Notes: generated by a model from the sequence alone, not told the origin. A stretch of DNA of 64,000 bases from Mesorhizobium sp. SOD10 (GCA_000824805.1 CCNA01000034.1:496001-560000), one strand, 5' to 3'; positions 8,669 to 17,584 are shown, counted from the first letter of the stretch. Made by a program: numbers and translations.

Positions 8669-8953
8669 ATGCTCGCCAAACCATTCGAAAAGCCAATCCG
8701 CGTCTGGGTAGGACTGGGGTTTCCGCGTCAGTTGAACACCGTCGTGGACGCCTATCGATTTGTCATCGACTGGTGCGGCAACAGCCCCGAGCAGAAGGCT
8801 GCGATCCGTGCCTGCAAGGCCGCTCTGGCCGGGGATGTTGATGCGGAAACAGCGAAGGGCGTTTTTGTCGCCTTTGCGCGCAAGAAGGACATCCTCATCG
8901 AGGATGGCGCAATTCCTCCTGGCATAGGAAGTGCCCAGCCGAAGCATGTCTGA
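8669..8953 (+). CDS. DUF982 domain protein, tandem paralogue
   Basis: A 94-residue DUF982 protein. It shares with its neighbour the order of a charged beta opening (KPIRVWVGLGF), a helix ending in WCGNSPEQKAAIRACKAAL, and the final AKGVFVAFARKKDIL. GAGGA precedes the ATG. The two copies are clearly diverged, so the duplication is old. Function unknown; co-transcription with the upstream copy is likely given the 28-base gap. Confidence 0.7.
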   Translation: MLAKPFEKPIRVWVGLGFPRQLNTVVDAYRFVIDWCGNSPEQKAAIRACKAALAGDVDAETAKGVFVAFARKKDILIEDGAIPPGIGSAQPKHV

Positions 8954-9294
8954 TGTGACCGAGGCGGTGGGCAACGCCGCCTCCTTCTTCCGGACAAGAA
9001 GCCAGCTTGGATAGTTGAGTCCCAAATGGAGGCAACCGACGGCATAGGCGGGGGGCGTTGGGGAGCCGCCGGTTACCAGGACAAGGGGCCATATAATCGG
9101 ACAATGCATAGGCCCTTATGCGATAATGCCACTAATGCGCGTTCTTGGGAACTGCTTTCCGGCTTAAAATTCAAATATATATGGGGGAAAGCGCATATTC
9201 ACGATTACCTTCGTGCGCCCCCCCGCGACAGGAACCAGATCGGACGTGCCGCGTCATAGAGACAGGCACTTGTCGCGGTTGCGGAGTGATGTCG
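8954..9294. other. Intergenic stretch before the L,D-transpeptidase gene
   Basis: About 340 bases without a convincing gene. The part around 9160-9200 is AT-rich (TTAAAATTCAAATATATAT) and is the likely promoter of the following gene. Short open frames here lack ribosome binding sites. Confidence 0.5.
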
Positions 9295-10293
9295 ATGGTC
9301 AGGTTCCTTGTTGTCGTCACGGTGGCGCTCGCGCTCGTATGCGGCGGCGCGCTGGCAGCGAAGCTGGAGCCCGACGCCGTCAATCAGGCGCAATTCAGTG
9401 AGGGCGAACCGAACGGCATCAGCCCGATGCTGCTCAAGGCGCAGGTGCTTTTGGATCGCGCCCGCTTCTCCCCCGGCCTGATCGACGGCCGCGTTTCGCA
9501 GAACTTCACCAAGGCCGTCGCGGCCTTCCAGGCGGCGAACGGACTGCCTTCCGACGGCAAGCTTACGCGAGAGACCTGGGACAAGCTGACAGCGACCTTC
9601 ACCGGCCCGGTGCTGACGACATACGAGGTCACGGCCAAGGATGCCCGCGGCCCCTTCACCAGGCGCATTCCGGCCCGCATGGAGAGCATGGCGCAGCTCA
9701 AGCGCCTCGGCTACCGCAATGCAAGGGAGGAGCTGGCGGAGCGATTTCATGTCAGCGAACAATTACTGAGGATGCTCAACCTCCGCGCGGGGTTCGGCAA
9801 GGCCGGCATGGCCTTGGTCGTCCCCGATGTCGGTCGGGGCGATCCTCCTTCACAGGTAGCCAGCGTCGAGGTCGACAAGGCATCCCGCCAGGTGCGCGCC
9901 CTCGATGCGTCGGGCAAGGCGATTGCGGTCTATCCGGCTTCGATCGGCAGCGAGGAGAATCCGGCGCCGAGCGGCCAGGCCGAGGTCAAGCGCGTGGTGC
10001 ACGATCCGACTTATCACTACAATCCGAAATTCGCCTTCAAGGGAGTGAAGGCCAAGCGCCCCTTCACTATCGCCAAGGGGCCCAACAATCCCGTCGGATC
10101 GGTGTGGATCGACCTCTCGATCGAGAGCTACGGCATTCACGGCACGCCGGACCCCGGCAAGATCGGCACCACCTTCTCGCATGGCTGCATCCGGATGACC
10201 AACTGGGACGCCGAAGACCTCGCAGCCATGGTCAAGCCGGGCACGAAGGTCGACTTCAAGGACGAGGCCGCGCAAGAAGGACAAGCCAGATGA
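9295..10293 (+). CDS. L,D-transpeptidase with peptidoglycan-binding domain
   Basis: An exported protein of 332 residues. A signal peptide (residues 1-22, ending GGALAA) is followed by a PG_binding_1 fold (about 45-100: IDGRVSQNFTKAVAAFQ). A short linker resembling LysM or SH3 comes next, then a YkuD catalytic domain with His282 and the catalytic motif SHGCIRM (Cys298). It forms 3-3 cross-links in peptidoglycan or anchors proteins to it in the periplasm. GGAG at 9283-9286 is two bases from ATG 9289 but eight from ATG 9295, which decides the start. Confidence 0.85.
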   Translation: MVRFLVVVTVALALVCGGALAAKLEPDAVNQAQFSEGEPNGISPMLLKAQVLLDRARFSPGLIDGRVSQNFTKAVAAFQAANGLPSDGKLTRETWDKLTATFTGPVLTTYEVTAKDARGPFTRRIPARMESMAQLKRLGYRNAREELAERFHVSEQLLRMLNLRAGFGKAGMALVVPDVGRGDPPSQVASVEVDKASRQVRALDASGKAIAVYPASIGSEENPAPSGQAEVKRVVHDPTYHYNPKFAFKGVKAKRPFTIAKGPNNPVGSVWIDLSIESYGIHGTPDPGKIGTTFSHGCIRMTNWDAEDLAAMVKPGTKVDFKDEAAQEGQAR

Positions 10294-10436
10294 GTACCGC
10301 AGATTCTTGTCGCTCATGAACCGCTGCATAAGCCCAATTTATCGTCATCCCTAGTTTTTGAAGACGTTACAGCGCCAATCACCGCCTGTAGCTTTCAGCG
10401 GCACTTTTGCTCTGAACAGTCGGAACTGGTGATTTG

Positions 10437-12875
10437 ATGCAGACACATGCGCGGGTGGTGATCGTTGGCGGAGGATGTGTCGGCGCGGGTATCCTCTATG
10501 GGCTCGCCAAGCGCGGCTGGACCGACGTGGCGCTGTTGGAACGTAGGCAGCTCACCGCCGGCTCTACCTGGCATGCGGCGGGGCTGATCCCTTCCTATGC
10601 CCGCAACATCAATGTCGGGCGGATGATCAACAAGACGATCGAGATCTATGAGGGACTCGAGGCCGAGACGGGGCAGCCCGTGGGCTGGCACAAATGCGGG
10701 CAGCTGCGCATCGCCAATTCCAGGGACCGGCTCGACGAGTTCAAGAGCTATATGAGTGTGGCCGAGGTGCAGGGCATGCGGGCGCAATTGCTGACCCCGG
10801 ATGAGGCGCGAAAACTCTGGCCGCTGCTCGACAACAAGGGCATGCTCGGCGCGCTCTACCATCCCGACGACGGCCATATCGCGCCGGCCGATGTGACGCA
10901 TGCCATGGCCAAGGGCGCGCGGGATCTCGGCGCCAAGGTCTATCTCAACACCGAGGTCACCGGCTTCAAGCGGACGCCGGGCGGCGAGTGGCTGGTTGAG
11001 ACCAACAAGGGTAGCATCACCTGCGAGCATGTGATTTGCGCCACCGGCAATTACGCGCGGCAGACCGGCGCGCTGCTCGGCCTCGACATCCCGGCGATCC
11101 CGATCCTGCACCAGTACTGGATCACCGAAGCGGTGCCGGAAGTGGTGGAGCGCAAGCGTGCCGGCCGGCCCGAAATGCCGATCCTGCGCGACGAGGGGTT
11201 CGAAGGGTATCTGCGCGAGGAAGGCGACGGCTTGATGTTCGGGCCCTATGAGCGCACGGCGAACCTGAAGCTTTTTGCCGAAGACGGCGTTCCCTCCTGG
11301 TTCGGCGCCGACCTGCTGGAGGAGGATTTCGAAGCGGTGTCGTGGAACTGGGAACAGGCGCTGCAACTGGTGCCGGCCTTGGGGCGCGTCGGCATCAAGG
11401 CCAATGTGCGCGGCCCCTTCCAGATGACGGCGGACGAGCTGCCGCTGATGGGACCGGCCTGGGGTCTCCCCAATATCTGGCTCGCCGAAGGCGTGCCGGG
11501 CGGCGTCCTATGGGGCGGCACGATTGGCTATTATCTATCCGAGCGCATCGTCGAGGGCGGCAACAGCCTCGACACCTCCGACCTCGATCCGCGCCGCTTC
11601 GGCGATTACGCCAACAAGGCATGGACGCGCGAGAAGGTGCGCGAGGCCTGGGGCACGCATGCGGAGCAGAAATATCCCGGGCAGGACATGCCTGCCGCGC
11701 GGCCGCAGAAGACCGCGCCTTCCTATGACAGGCTGACGGAACTCGGTGCGGTCTGGGGCGTGCTCAATGGCTGGGAGATGCCCAATTGGTTCGCGCGCAA
11801 CGGCGTCGAGGCCAAGGACCAGTATAGCTGGCGCTGGACGCCCAAGGGCAACCTCGTCGGCGAGGAGGTGCTGGCGGTGCGCAACGCCGTCGGCCTGGTC
11901 GAAATGACGCCGATGACCAAGTTCGAGGTCTCGGGCTCGGGCGCGGCTGCCTGGCTGGACCGGATCATCGCCAACCGAATGCCTTCAGTCGGCAAGGTGA
12001 CGCTGGCGCATCATCTGACGGCCAATGGCGGCGTGCAGGCCGAATACATGGTGGCGCGGCTTGGCGAGGACCTGTTCTATCTGATCTCGACGCCACGCGC
12101 CGAGCGCTGGAACTTCGATGACCTGTCCAGACTGCTTCCCACCGACGGCAGCGTGTCCTTAAAGAACGTCACCAACGATCGCGGCTGCTTCACTGTGGTG
12201 GGGCCGAAGGCGCGGGCCATGTTGCAACCCCTCACGGAGATCGATCTTTCCAACGAAAGCTTCCCATGGTTCGGCGTGAAGACCGGCAACGTGGCTCTGG
12301 CCAGCGACGTGCGGCTGCTGCGCGTCAACTATGAAGGCGAGTTGGGCTGGGAACTCTACCATCCCCTGCCCTACCAGCGGCAATTGCTCGACGCGATCCT
12401 GAGAGAAGGCGAGAAGCACGGCATGCGGCTGGTCGGGCTGCATGCGCTGGAATCGCTCCGGCTCGAAAAATCCTATCGCGCCATGTATCGCGACATGAAC
12501 CCGGAGCTCAATGCGCTGGAGAGCGGGCTGGAGCGCTTCATTCGCCTCGACAAGGGCGACTTCATCGGACGCGACGCGGTTCTGACATACAAGGAGCGCA
12601 ACGACCGGCGCCGCTCGGTGACGCTCAGGATCGACACCGACGGTGCAAGTACGCTTGCCAATGAAGGGCTCTATAGCAACGGCAAGCTAGTCGGGCGCAT
12701 CACCTCGGGAGGCTATGGCTACGCGCTCGGCCATGACGTGGCGCTGGCGCTGCTGCCCGAACGCTTTGCCACGCCCGGCACGAAGCTCGACGTGGCGATC
12801 CTGGGCGAATGGAAGGTTGCGGAGGTGATTCCGGATTCGCCTTACGATCCGACCTCCGCCAGAGCGCGGATGTAA
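10437..12875 (+). CDS. Dimethylglycine/sarcosine dehydrogenase-like FAD protein with GcvT domain
   Basis: A protein of 812 residues. The N-terminal DAO-type FAD domain carries GGGCVGAGI and the STWHAAG motif, whose His46 is the expected site of covalent FAD. A central FAO_M region follows, then a C-terminal GcvT-like tetrahydrofolate domain. Such enzymes oxidatively demethylate N-methyl amines and pass the one-carbon unit to folate. The next gene, 50 bases downstream, is an HpbD-type betaine epimerase. I therefore infer a role in removing an N-methyl group from a proline-betaine-type compound rather than dimethylglycine itself. TTG 10434 is the only other nearby start. Confidence 0.8.
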   Translation: MQTHARVVIVGGGCVGAGILYGLAKRGWTDVALLERRQLTAGSTWHAAGLIPSYARNINVGRMINKTIEIYEGLEAETGQPVGWHKCGQLRIANSRDRLDEFKSYMSVAEVQGMRAQLLTPDEARKLWPLLDNKGMLGALYHPDDGHIAPADVTHAMAKGARDLGAKVYLNTEVTGFKRTPGGEWLVETNKGSITCEHVICATGNYARQTGALLGLDIPAIPILHQYWITEAVPEVVERKRAGRPEMPILRDEGFEGYLREEGDGLMFGPYERTANLKLFAEDGVPSWFGADLLEEDFEAVSWNWEQALQLVPALGRVGIKANVRGPFQMTADELPLMGPAWGLPNIWLAEGVPGGVLWGGTIGYYLSERIVEGGNSLDTSDLDPRRFGDYANKAWTREKVREAWGTHAEQKYPGQDMPAARPQKTAPSYDRLTELGAVWGVLNGWEMPNWFARNGVEAKDQYSWRWTPKGNLVGEEVLAVRNAVGLVEMTPMTKFEVSGSGAAAWLDRIIANRMPSVGKVTLAHHLTANGGVQAEYMVARLGEDLFYLISTPRAERWNFDDLSRLLPTDGSVSLKNVTNDRGCFTVVGPKARAMLQPLTEIDLSNESFPWFGVKTGNVALASDVRLLRVNYEGELGWELYHPLPYQRQLLDAILREGEKHGMRLVGLHALESLRLEKSYRAMYRDMNPELNALESGLERFIRLDKGDFIGRDAVLTYKERNDRRRSVTLRIDTDGASTLANEGLYSNGKLVGRITSGGYGYALGHDVALALLPERFATPGTKLDVAILGEWKVAEVIPDSPYDPTSARARM

Positions 12876-12925
12876 GACGGCCGCTTGAGGCCCTGTTGTC
12901 CATGCATTCTCGAGGGGAGCCGGGT

Positions 12926-14035
12926 ATGCGCATCGATCGGATCAACGTCTATTCGGCGCAATTGCCGGCCAAAGGCGGCGTCTACCGGATGGCCAGCGCC
13001 GATGTGGAGGCGCTGGACTCGACACTTGTCGAGATCGTGACCGATGACGGCTTTGCCGGATGGGGCGAGACCTGCCCGATCGGCCCAGTCTACCAGCCGC
13101 ATCACGCGCTGGGCGCCCGCGCCGCGATCGCCGAGATCGCCCCCGGGCTGATCGGGCAGGAGATCGCCTCGATCAGGCTGCTGGCCAAACGCATGGACGA
13201 ACGCCTGAACGGGCACGGCTACGCCAAGGCCGCTTTCGACATGGCCTTTCTCGACCTGCTCGGTCAAAAGCTCGGCGTGCCGGTCTCGACGCTTTTGGGC
13301 GGGGCGCTGACCGATCGCGTGCCGGCCTATTATTCGCTGATTGTCGGGGCGCCGGATGAGACGGCCAGAATCGCCGCCGACAAGGTGAAGGCCGGCTATC
13401 CGCGCCTGCAGGTGAAGATCGGCGGGCGCAACCTCGAGGAAGACGTCGCCGTTGTCCACAAGGTCTGGGAAGCGGTTGGCTACAGGGCGCGCATCGCGGT
13501 CGACGGCAATCGCGGCCTGACGGTCGCTGCCGCGATCCATCTCGACCGGCTCTGCCAGGCAATCCCCTTCGTCTTCGAACAGCCCTGCAACACAATGGAC
13601 GAAATCGCGACGCTGAAGGGCCGCGTGACGCATCCGGTCTATCTCGACGAGAGCACCGAGGACCAGAACGCGGTGCTGAGGGCGATTGCCATGGGCATTG
13701 CCGACGGCTTCGGCTTCAAGGTGACGCGGCTCGGCGGCCTCACCAAAATGACCACGGTGCGCGACCTTTGCGCGATCCGCTCGCTGCCGCACAGTTGCGA
13801 CGACGCCTGGGGCGGCGACGTCATCGCGGCGGCCTGCGTGCATCTGGCAGCAACCGTCGAGCCGCGCCGCATGGAAGGCGCCTGGATCGCCCAGGAATAC
13901 ATCAAGGGTCATTTCGACCAGAGGCACCCGGTGGTCATCAAGCAAGGCCACATCGCCGTGCCGCAGCGACCGGGGCTGGGTGTAAAGCCGGAGCCGGGAA
14001 TGTTCGGCAAGCCGGTGGCAATATACGGGCCCTGA
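12926..14035 (+). CDS. hpbD: Enolase-superfamily epimerase, probably (hydroxy)proline betaine epimerase
   Basis: A protein of 369 residues of the mandelate racemase/muconate lactonizing type. The general bases are in place: Lys164 (LQVKIGG) and Lys265 (FKVTRLGG). The metal ligands Asp193, Glu218 and Asp241 (VDGNR, FEQP, LDES) are also present. The PHSCDDAWGGD block and the spacing are those I recall for 4R-hydroxyproline betaine 2-epimerase, which interconverts the C2 epimers of proline betaines. GGGGAG precedes ATG 12926. It probably forms an operon with the demethylase-like gene upstream. The exact substrate is inferred. Confidence 0.7.
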   Translation: MRIDRINVYSAQLPAKGGVYRMASADVEALDSTLVEIVTDDGFAGWGETCPIGPVYQPHHALGARAAIAEIAPGLIGQEIASIRLLAKRMDERLNGHGYAKAAFDMAFLDLLGQKLGVPVSTLLGGALTDRVPAYYSLIVGAPDETARIAADKVKAGYPRLQVKIGGRNLEEDVAVVHKVWEAVGYRARIAVDGNRGLTVAAAIHLDRLCQAIPFVFEQPCNTMDEIATLKGRVTHPVYLDESTEDQNAVLRAIAMGIADGFGFKVTRLGGLTKMTTVRDLCAIRSLPHSCDDAWGGDVIAAACVHLAATVEPRRMEGAWIAQEYIKGHFDQRHPVVIKQGHIAVPQRPGLGVKPEPGMFGKPVAIYGP

Positions 14036-14145
14036 CCCGACGGGCGAACCCGCGCGGTGCCCGGTAGTGCCGGCGATCACTTCGCGAACCACGCGGATCG
14101 TTCCGCCCTGTCCTGCGTTCTTACGACACGCAAGGAGGAACGGCG

Positions 14146-14469
14146 ATGGACGACGATCGGACCGAGAAGATCAGGCAGCGCGCCTATGAGATCTTTCAAC
14201 GCGAGGGCGGCATCCTCGGCAATCACGAACGGCACTGGCATCAGGCCGAACTGGAGATCGACCGCGAGGCGGCCCTGCCGCTGACGGCGGACGACGCGCT
14301 ACCCAAAACGCGCGAGATCGACAGCGCGGATGTGCAGACGGTGGAGGCGCTTGCCGTGCGCACCGGCGTTTCGGGCGATGAGGCGCAGGAACTGCTCGAT
14401 CGTCTGGGCAACGACCGCGCGGCGATCGAAGAGGCGGCGCGGAGTCTCAAGGCGAAACGGCGCAGTTGA
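14146..14469 (+). CDS. DUF2934 protein fused to a DUF3606-like C-terminal motif
   Basis: A 107-residue protein. Residues 7-40 match DUF2934 (RQRAYEIFQREG then HERHWHQAELE), a short motif common in rhizobia. The C-terminus (GVSGDEAQELLDRLGND) repeats the helical motif found in the proteins at 4637 and 7562, so this looks like a fusion of two small rhizobial modules. AAGGAGGAACGGCG is an excellent ribosome binding site. Function unknown. Confidence 0.7.
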   Translation: MDDDRTEKIRQRAYEIFQREGGILGNHERHWHQAELEIDREAALPLTADDALPKTREIDSADVQTVEALAVRTGVSGDEAQELLDRLGNDRAAIEEAARSLKAKRRS

Positions 14470-14484
14470 GAAGCCCAAGACGCT

Positions 14485-15465
14485 CTATTTGCGTTCCACG
14501 GTGAGAACGACAGGCATGCCCCAGGCCACGTCCCTCGGCGCCTGCAGCAGCGAGACCTTGCCCTCCGCCACCTGGGCTTCCCACCTCGCATAATGCTTCA
14601 GGCGGTAGCCGCCCGAGCGCACGCTGAGACCGGCGATGGGGCCGCCGTCGAGATTGAGCGCGGTCTTGATGTCGAGGTCGGTTTTCAGCAGGAAGGTCGC
14701 CAGCCTGTCCAACGAGAAGAAGGCGTCCTTGGTCGAGCCGACGATGATGCGGCCCTGACGGTCTTCGGCGATGAAGGTGCGGTTGGCCAGCCAGTTGCTC
14801 TTTGCGCGTACTGCGTTGCCGCCATCCTCGCCGATCAGCAGCGGATAGGACACCATTGCATTTTCGGCGCCGTCCAGAACCGCCCGCCAGTCGCGCCCGG
14901 CAAGGCCGACGACATGCGTGCCTGACGCGTTGGCCACCCAGGCGCCGGCTTTGGCATCATAGTCGCGCGGACCGAGCCTTTCGCCCATGCTGACCAGGGG
15001 CGTGTCGGCTTCGCCTTTCAGCCCAAAATAGCTGCCATTGACGATCAGCACCGTGCCACCCTGGCCACCTGGGTGAAGTGCGGCTTCCCATTGGTCAATG
15101 TCTTTCGTACCGCCCGGCTCGTTGCGGGCAATGAAGCGGAATCTGGCCGGGTCGAAGCGGTTGAGATAAAGGCGGTCGACCTCCTGCCCGCCGGCGACAA
15201 CGGGTACTTCCCTGGCTTCAAACCCAAGTTCCACTTGCTTCCATGCGCCGGCACCGGCGGTGACGTCAGGGATTGCCGGCTGCAAGGCAAGCCGCATCGA
15301 CGGCGAGAGCCGCGCATCGTCGGCCGCAACGGTGATCCAGTAGCTGCCGCCCCGGCGCAGAAGAACATTCAGCCCATAGGCGCCGCTCCTCTGCCAGAGG
15401 AACCATGCGCCCGAAATCAGGACGATCAGCAACAGGATAACGACGGTCGAGATTGCCTTGCGCAA
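14485..15465 (-). CDS. Phosphodiester glycosidase family protein (NAGPA/DUF2233 domain)
   Basis: A protein of 326 residues with one N-terminal membrane helix (about 6-24) and a periplasmic domain. The segments GGTVLIVNGSYF, SYPLLIGEDG and TALNLDGGPIAGL are the signature of the NAGPA fold, which cleaves N-acetylglucosamine-1-phosphate diesters in animals and related linkages in bacteria. The start is TTG 15465, supported by GGGGGA eight bases upstream; there is no nearby ATG in frame. The natural substrate in bacteria is not settled. Confidence 0.75.
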   Translation of the reverse strand: MRKAISTVVILLLIVLISGAWFLWQRSGAYGLNVLLRRGGSYWITVAADDARLSPSMRLALQPAIPDVTAGAGAWKQVELGFEAREVPVVAGGQEVDRLYLNRFDPARFRFIARNEPGGTKDIDQWEAALHPGGQGGTVLIVNGSYFGLKGEADTPLVSMGERLGPRDYDAKAGAWVANASGTHVVGLAGRDWRAVLDGAENAMVSYPLLIGEDGGNAVRAKSNWLANRTFIAEDRQGRIIVGSTKDAFFSLDRLATFLLKTDLDIKTALNLDGGPIAGLSVRSGGYRLKHYARWEAQVAEGKVSLLQAPRDVAWGMPVVLTVERK

Positions 15466-15630
15466 TGAATTTCCCCCGGGCCCACATCAGCGAGAAGCTG
15501 GCCGAAATTGTCGCCCGGATGATGTCGGATGTTTGCAGAAACCGCGCAACAAAACCGGCGACAATCGGGCCGGCCAGGTGGGTGCCACTCACCATGCAGG
15601 TTGACAGGGCAGACGCACCGCCCTAGGGTT

Positions 15631-15652
15631 CGCGTTAGTGGCTACTAACGCG
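15631..15652. promoter_or_regulatory. Perfect inverted repeat overlapping the start codon of the ArsR gene
   Basis: CGCGTTAGT at 15631-15639 is mirrored exactly by ACTAACGCG at 15644-15652, with four bases between. The GTG start codon of the following regulator lies inside the left arm. A dimeric ArsR protein would fit such a site, so self-repression is likely; RNA-level folding over the start codon is the alternative. Confidence 0.6.
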
Positions 15653-15955
15653 AAATACTGGACAGCGCTCGGCGACCCGACGCGGCGCACGATCTTCGAA
15701 CTGCTGGTCGACCGACCCTCTTCGGTCAGCGGACTCGCCAATGTGCTACCGGTGACAAGGCCGGCGGTCTCGCAGCATCTGAAGGTTCTCAAGGATGCCG
15801 GGCTGGTGGCCGACACGCGCTCGGGCAAGGAGCGCATCTACCGGATCGACCCGGACGGCCTCGCGGCCTTCCGGGCGGAGATCGACCAGTTCTGGGTGAA
15901 AACGCTTGCCGCCTACACGCAAATTGTCGAGCAGCCGACGGAGGACGAGACATGA
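15638..15955 (+). CDS. ArsR/SmtB family transcriptional regulator
   Basis: A 105-residue winged-helix repressor (ALGDPTRRTIFELL, then VTRPAVSQHLKVLKDAGLV). It lacks the ELCVCDL-type metal-binding cysteines, so metal sensing is unlikely. It belongs to the group that pairs with AHSA1-domain genes. The GTG start at 15638 lies within a perfect palindrome and has only a weak AGGG upstream. The stop overlaps the start of the next gene (ATGA), showing translational coupling. Confidence 0.85.
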   Translation: MATNAKYWTALGDPTRRTIFELLVDRPSSVSGLANVLPVTRPAVSQHLKVLKDAGLVADTRSGKERIYRIDPDGLAAFRAEIDQFWVKTLAAYTQIVEQPTEDET

Positions 15956-16437
15956 TCAAGCAGCCGGCACCCGCGCCCGTAAAACATTCAGTCGTCGTCG
16001 CGGCGCCGATCGCGCGCGCCTTCAAGGTGTTCATTGAGGATTTCGGCAGCTTCAAACCACGCGAGCACAATCTGCTCGCCGTTCCGATCGCGGAAACGAT
16101 CTTCGAGCCGCGGGTCGGCGGCCATGTCTATGACCGTGGTGTAGACGGCTCGGAGTGCCGCTTCGCGCGGGTGCTTGCCTACGAGCCGCCGAACCGGCTG
16201 CTCCTAAGCTGGGACATCAGCCCGCGCTGGCAGATCGAAGCCGACCTCGCCAAGACCAGCGAGTGGGAAGTCCGCTTCACAGCCGAGGCGGAAAACCGCA
16301 CCCGTGTCGAAATCGAGCATCGCCATATCGAACGGCATGGCCAGGGCTGGGAAAGCGTGCGCGGCGGAGTCGACAGCGATCAGGGCTGGCCGCTCTACCT
16401 GCAGCGATACCAGGCGCTTTTTGCCCAGGCGGCCTGA
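15952..16437 (+). CDS. SRPBCC/AHSA1-type START-like protein
   Basis: A protein of 161 residues with the SRPBCC hydrophobic-cavity fold (HSVVVAAPIARAFKVFIEDF, VGGHVYDRG, and RLLLSWDISPRWQIE). Members bind hydrophobic ligands or act as chaperone cofactors, and this group is typically co-transcribed with an ArsR regulator, as here with a four-base overlap. The ligand is unknown. Confidence 0.8.
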   Translation: MIKQPAPAPVKHSVVVAAPIARAFKVFIEDFGSFKPREHNLLAVPIAETIFEPRVGGHVYDRGVDGSECRFARVLAYEPPNRLLLSWDISPRWQIEADLAKTSEWEVRFTAEAENRTRVEIEHRHIERHGQGWESVRGGVDSDQGWPLYLQRYQALFAQAA

Positions 16438-16498
16438 CAGCACCACGCAATACCGAACGGCGCGGCCGGCATGACAGCAATTGGAAGGAGCGCAGCAA

Positions 16499-16912
16499 AT
16501 GGAAGCCTATTGGTTGAGCATTCTCGGCGTGCTTGCGCTCTGCCTGCTATCGGTGGCGCTGGCGATCTATTCCGGCTCGTCCAAGGGATTCGCGGGCAAG
16601 CTCTCGGGTCCGGTCATTCCGGCCGACGACGATAACCCGCTCTACCGGATCGACCGCGTCCACATGAACTCGGTCGAGGCGCTGGCGCCCTTCGTCGTGC
16701 CCGTGGTGCTGGCGATGATGGTCGGCGTCGGCCCGGTGACGCTCGCCGTGCTTGTCTGGGTTCACGTGGCGATACGCTTCGTCCACATGGTGATTTACCT
16801 GCGCGGCGGAAACGCCGCCAAGGGCGGCAATGTCAGGACGATCCTCTATGTCTCGGGCGCGCTGGTCACGCTTGTGCTCGTCCTCGTGACGGGATGGGCG
16901 GCGCTTCGCTGA
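16499..16912 (+). CDS. MAPEG family membrane protein
   Basis: A 137-residue protein with about four hydrophobic helices. The pattern RVHMNSVEALAPFVV and the VWVHVAIRFVHMVIY segment fit the MAPEG fold of glutathione-dependent membrane transferases and peroxidases. GGAAGGAG precedes ATG 16499; a TTG six codons upstream would overlap that site. It follows the AHSA1 gene by 61 bases and could share its transcript. The substrate is unknown. Confidence 0.75.
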   Translation: MEAYWLSILGVLALCLLSVALAIYSGSSKGFAGKLSGPVIPADDDNPLYRIDRVHMNSVEALAPFVVPVVLAMMVGVGPVTLAVLVWVHVAIRFVHMVIYLRGGNAAKGGNVRTILYVSGALVTLVLVLVTGWAALR

Positions 16913-16994
16913 CCAGCGCCCGCTTTTCGCTCCGTCGGCGGAACCCTCGGCCCGATCTGAGGTTCATCCCCTGTACAACCACAGGAGATGCGTC

Positions 16995-17279
16995 ATGGAC
17001 CACACCAGCCACGTAAGACTGACCAATGCCGAGCTCACGCCCGACATCCTCGAAGGCGCGACCATCTACGGCCCGGATGACGAGAAGATCGGCTCGGTCG
17101 ACCACCTGCATGGCAGCCAAGTCGTCATCGATGTCGGCGGCTTCCTCGGTATCGGCGCCAAACCGGTGGCCGTGACCGCCAGCCAGCTCGATTTCATGCG
17201 CGACGAGGACGGTGACGTGCATGCCGTCACCAACTGGACGAAGGACCAGCTGAAGGCGATGCCGGAGCATCGCGACTGA
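16995..17279 (+). CDS. PRC-barrel domain protein
   Basis: A 94-residue protein with a single PRC-barrel: EGATIYGPDDEKIGSVDHLHG, then VVIDVGGFLGIGAKPVAV and a closing AVTNWTKDQLKAMPEH. Such free-standing PRC proteins are common in rhizobia and are often stress-induced; no biochemical role is known. ACAGGAG precedes the ATG. A strong terminator follows at 17314. Confidence 0.8.
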   Translation: MDHTSHVRLTNAELTPDILEGATIYGPDDEKIGSVDHLHGSQVVIDVGGFLGIGAKPVAVTASQLDFMRDEDGDVHAVTNWTKDQLKAMPEHRD

Positions 17280-17313
17280 GGCAGAAGCCCACCATTGTGA
17301 GATGAATGAGAAG

Positions 17314-17347
17314 AACCCGATCCGGCAATTGCCGGGTCGGGTTTTTT
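17314..17347 (+). terminator. Rho-independent terminator after the PRC-barrel gene
   Basis: AACCCGA-T-CCGGC pairs with GCCGG-G-TCGGGTT over 17314-17343 around a short AATT centre, followed by six T at 17342-17347. It lies 35 bases after the stop codon. Confidence 0.85.
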
Positions 17348-17584
17348 GCGCGGCGCGGCAAATAGGATCGCCGGCCTCAACACCAATCGCCTGCCGCATC
17401 CGCTTCACACCAATCTCGCATCCGCTGAGCCGCTCCGAGGATCAGCGGCGCACGCCGCAGGCAGGCAAATACAGACCCCCCAATTGAGCGTTGCCCGCGG
17501 GCGCTAGCTTTGCCTAGACCGCATTGCCGCCCACGCCCAAAAACAGCGCTCCGAGAAGATTTTCGCCGACGGCAGTCCCGCCGA
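17348..17584. other. Intergenic spacer between two convergent terminators
   Basis: About 240 bases flanked by the terminator of the PRC-barrel gene and that of the small exported protein. I see no gene, repeat or regulatory signal in it. Confidence 0.5.

Noticed and set aside
12842..14092. Open frame of over 400 codons antisense to the epimerase gene
   Set aside because: The opposite strand has clear catalytic motifs; this frame has no family signature and results from high GC at third codon positions.
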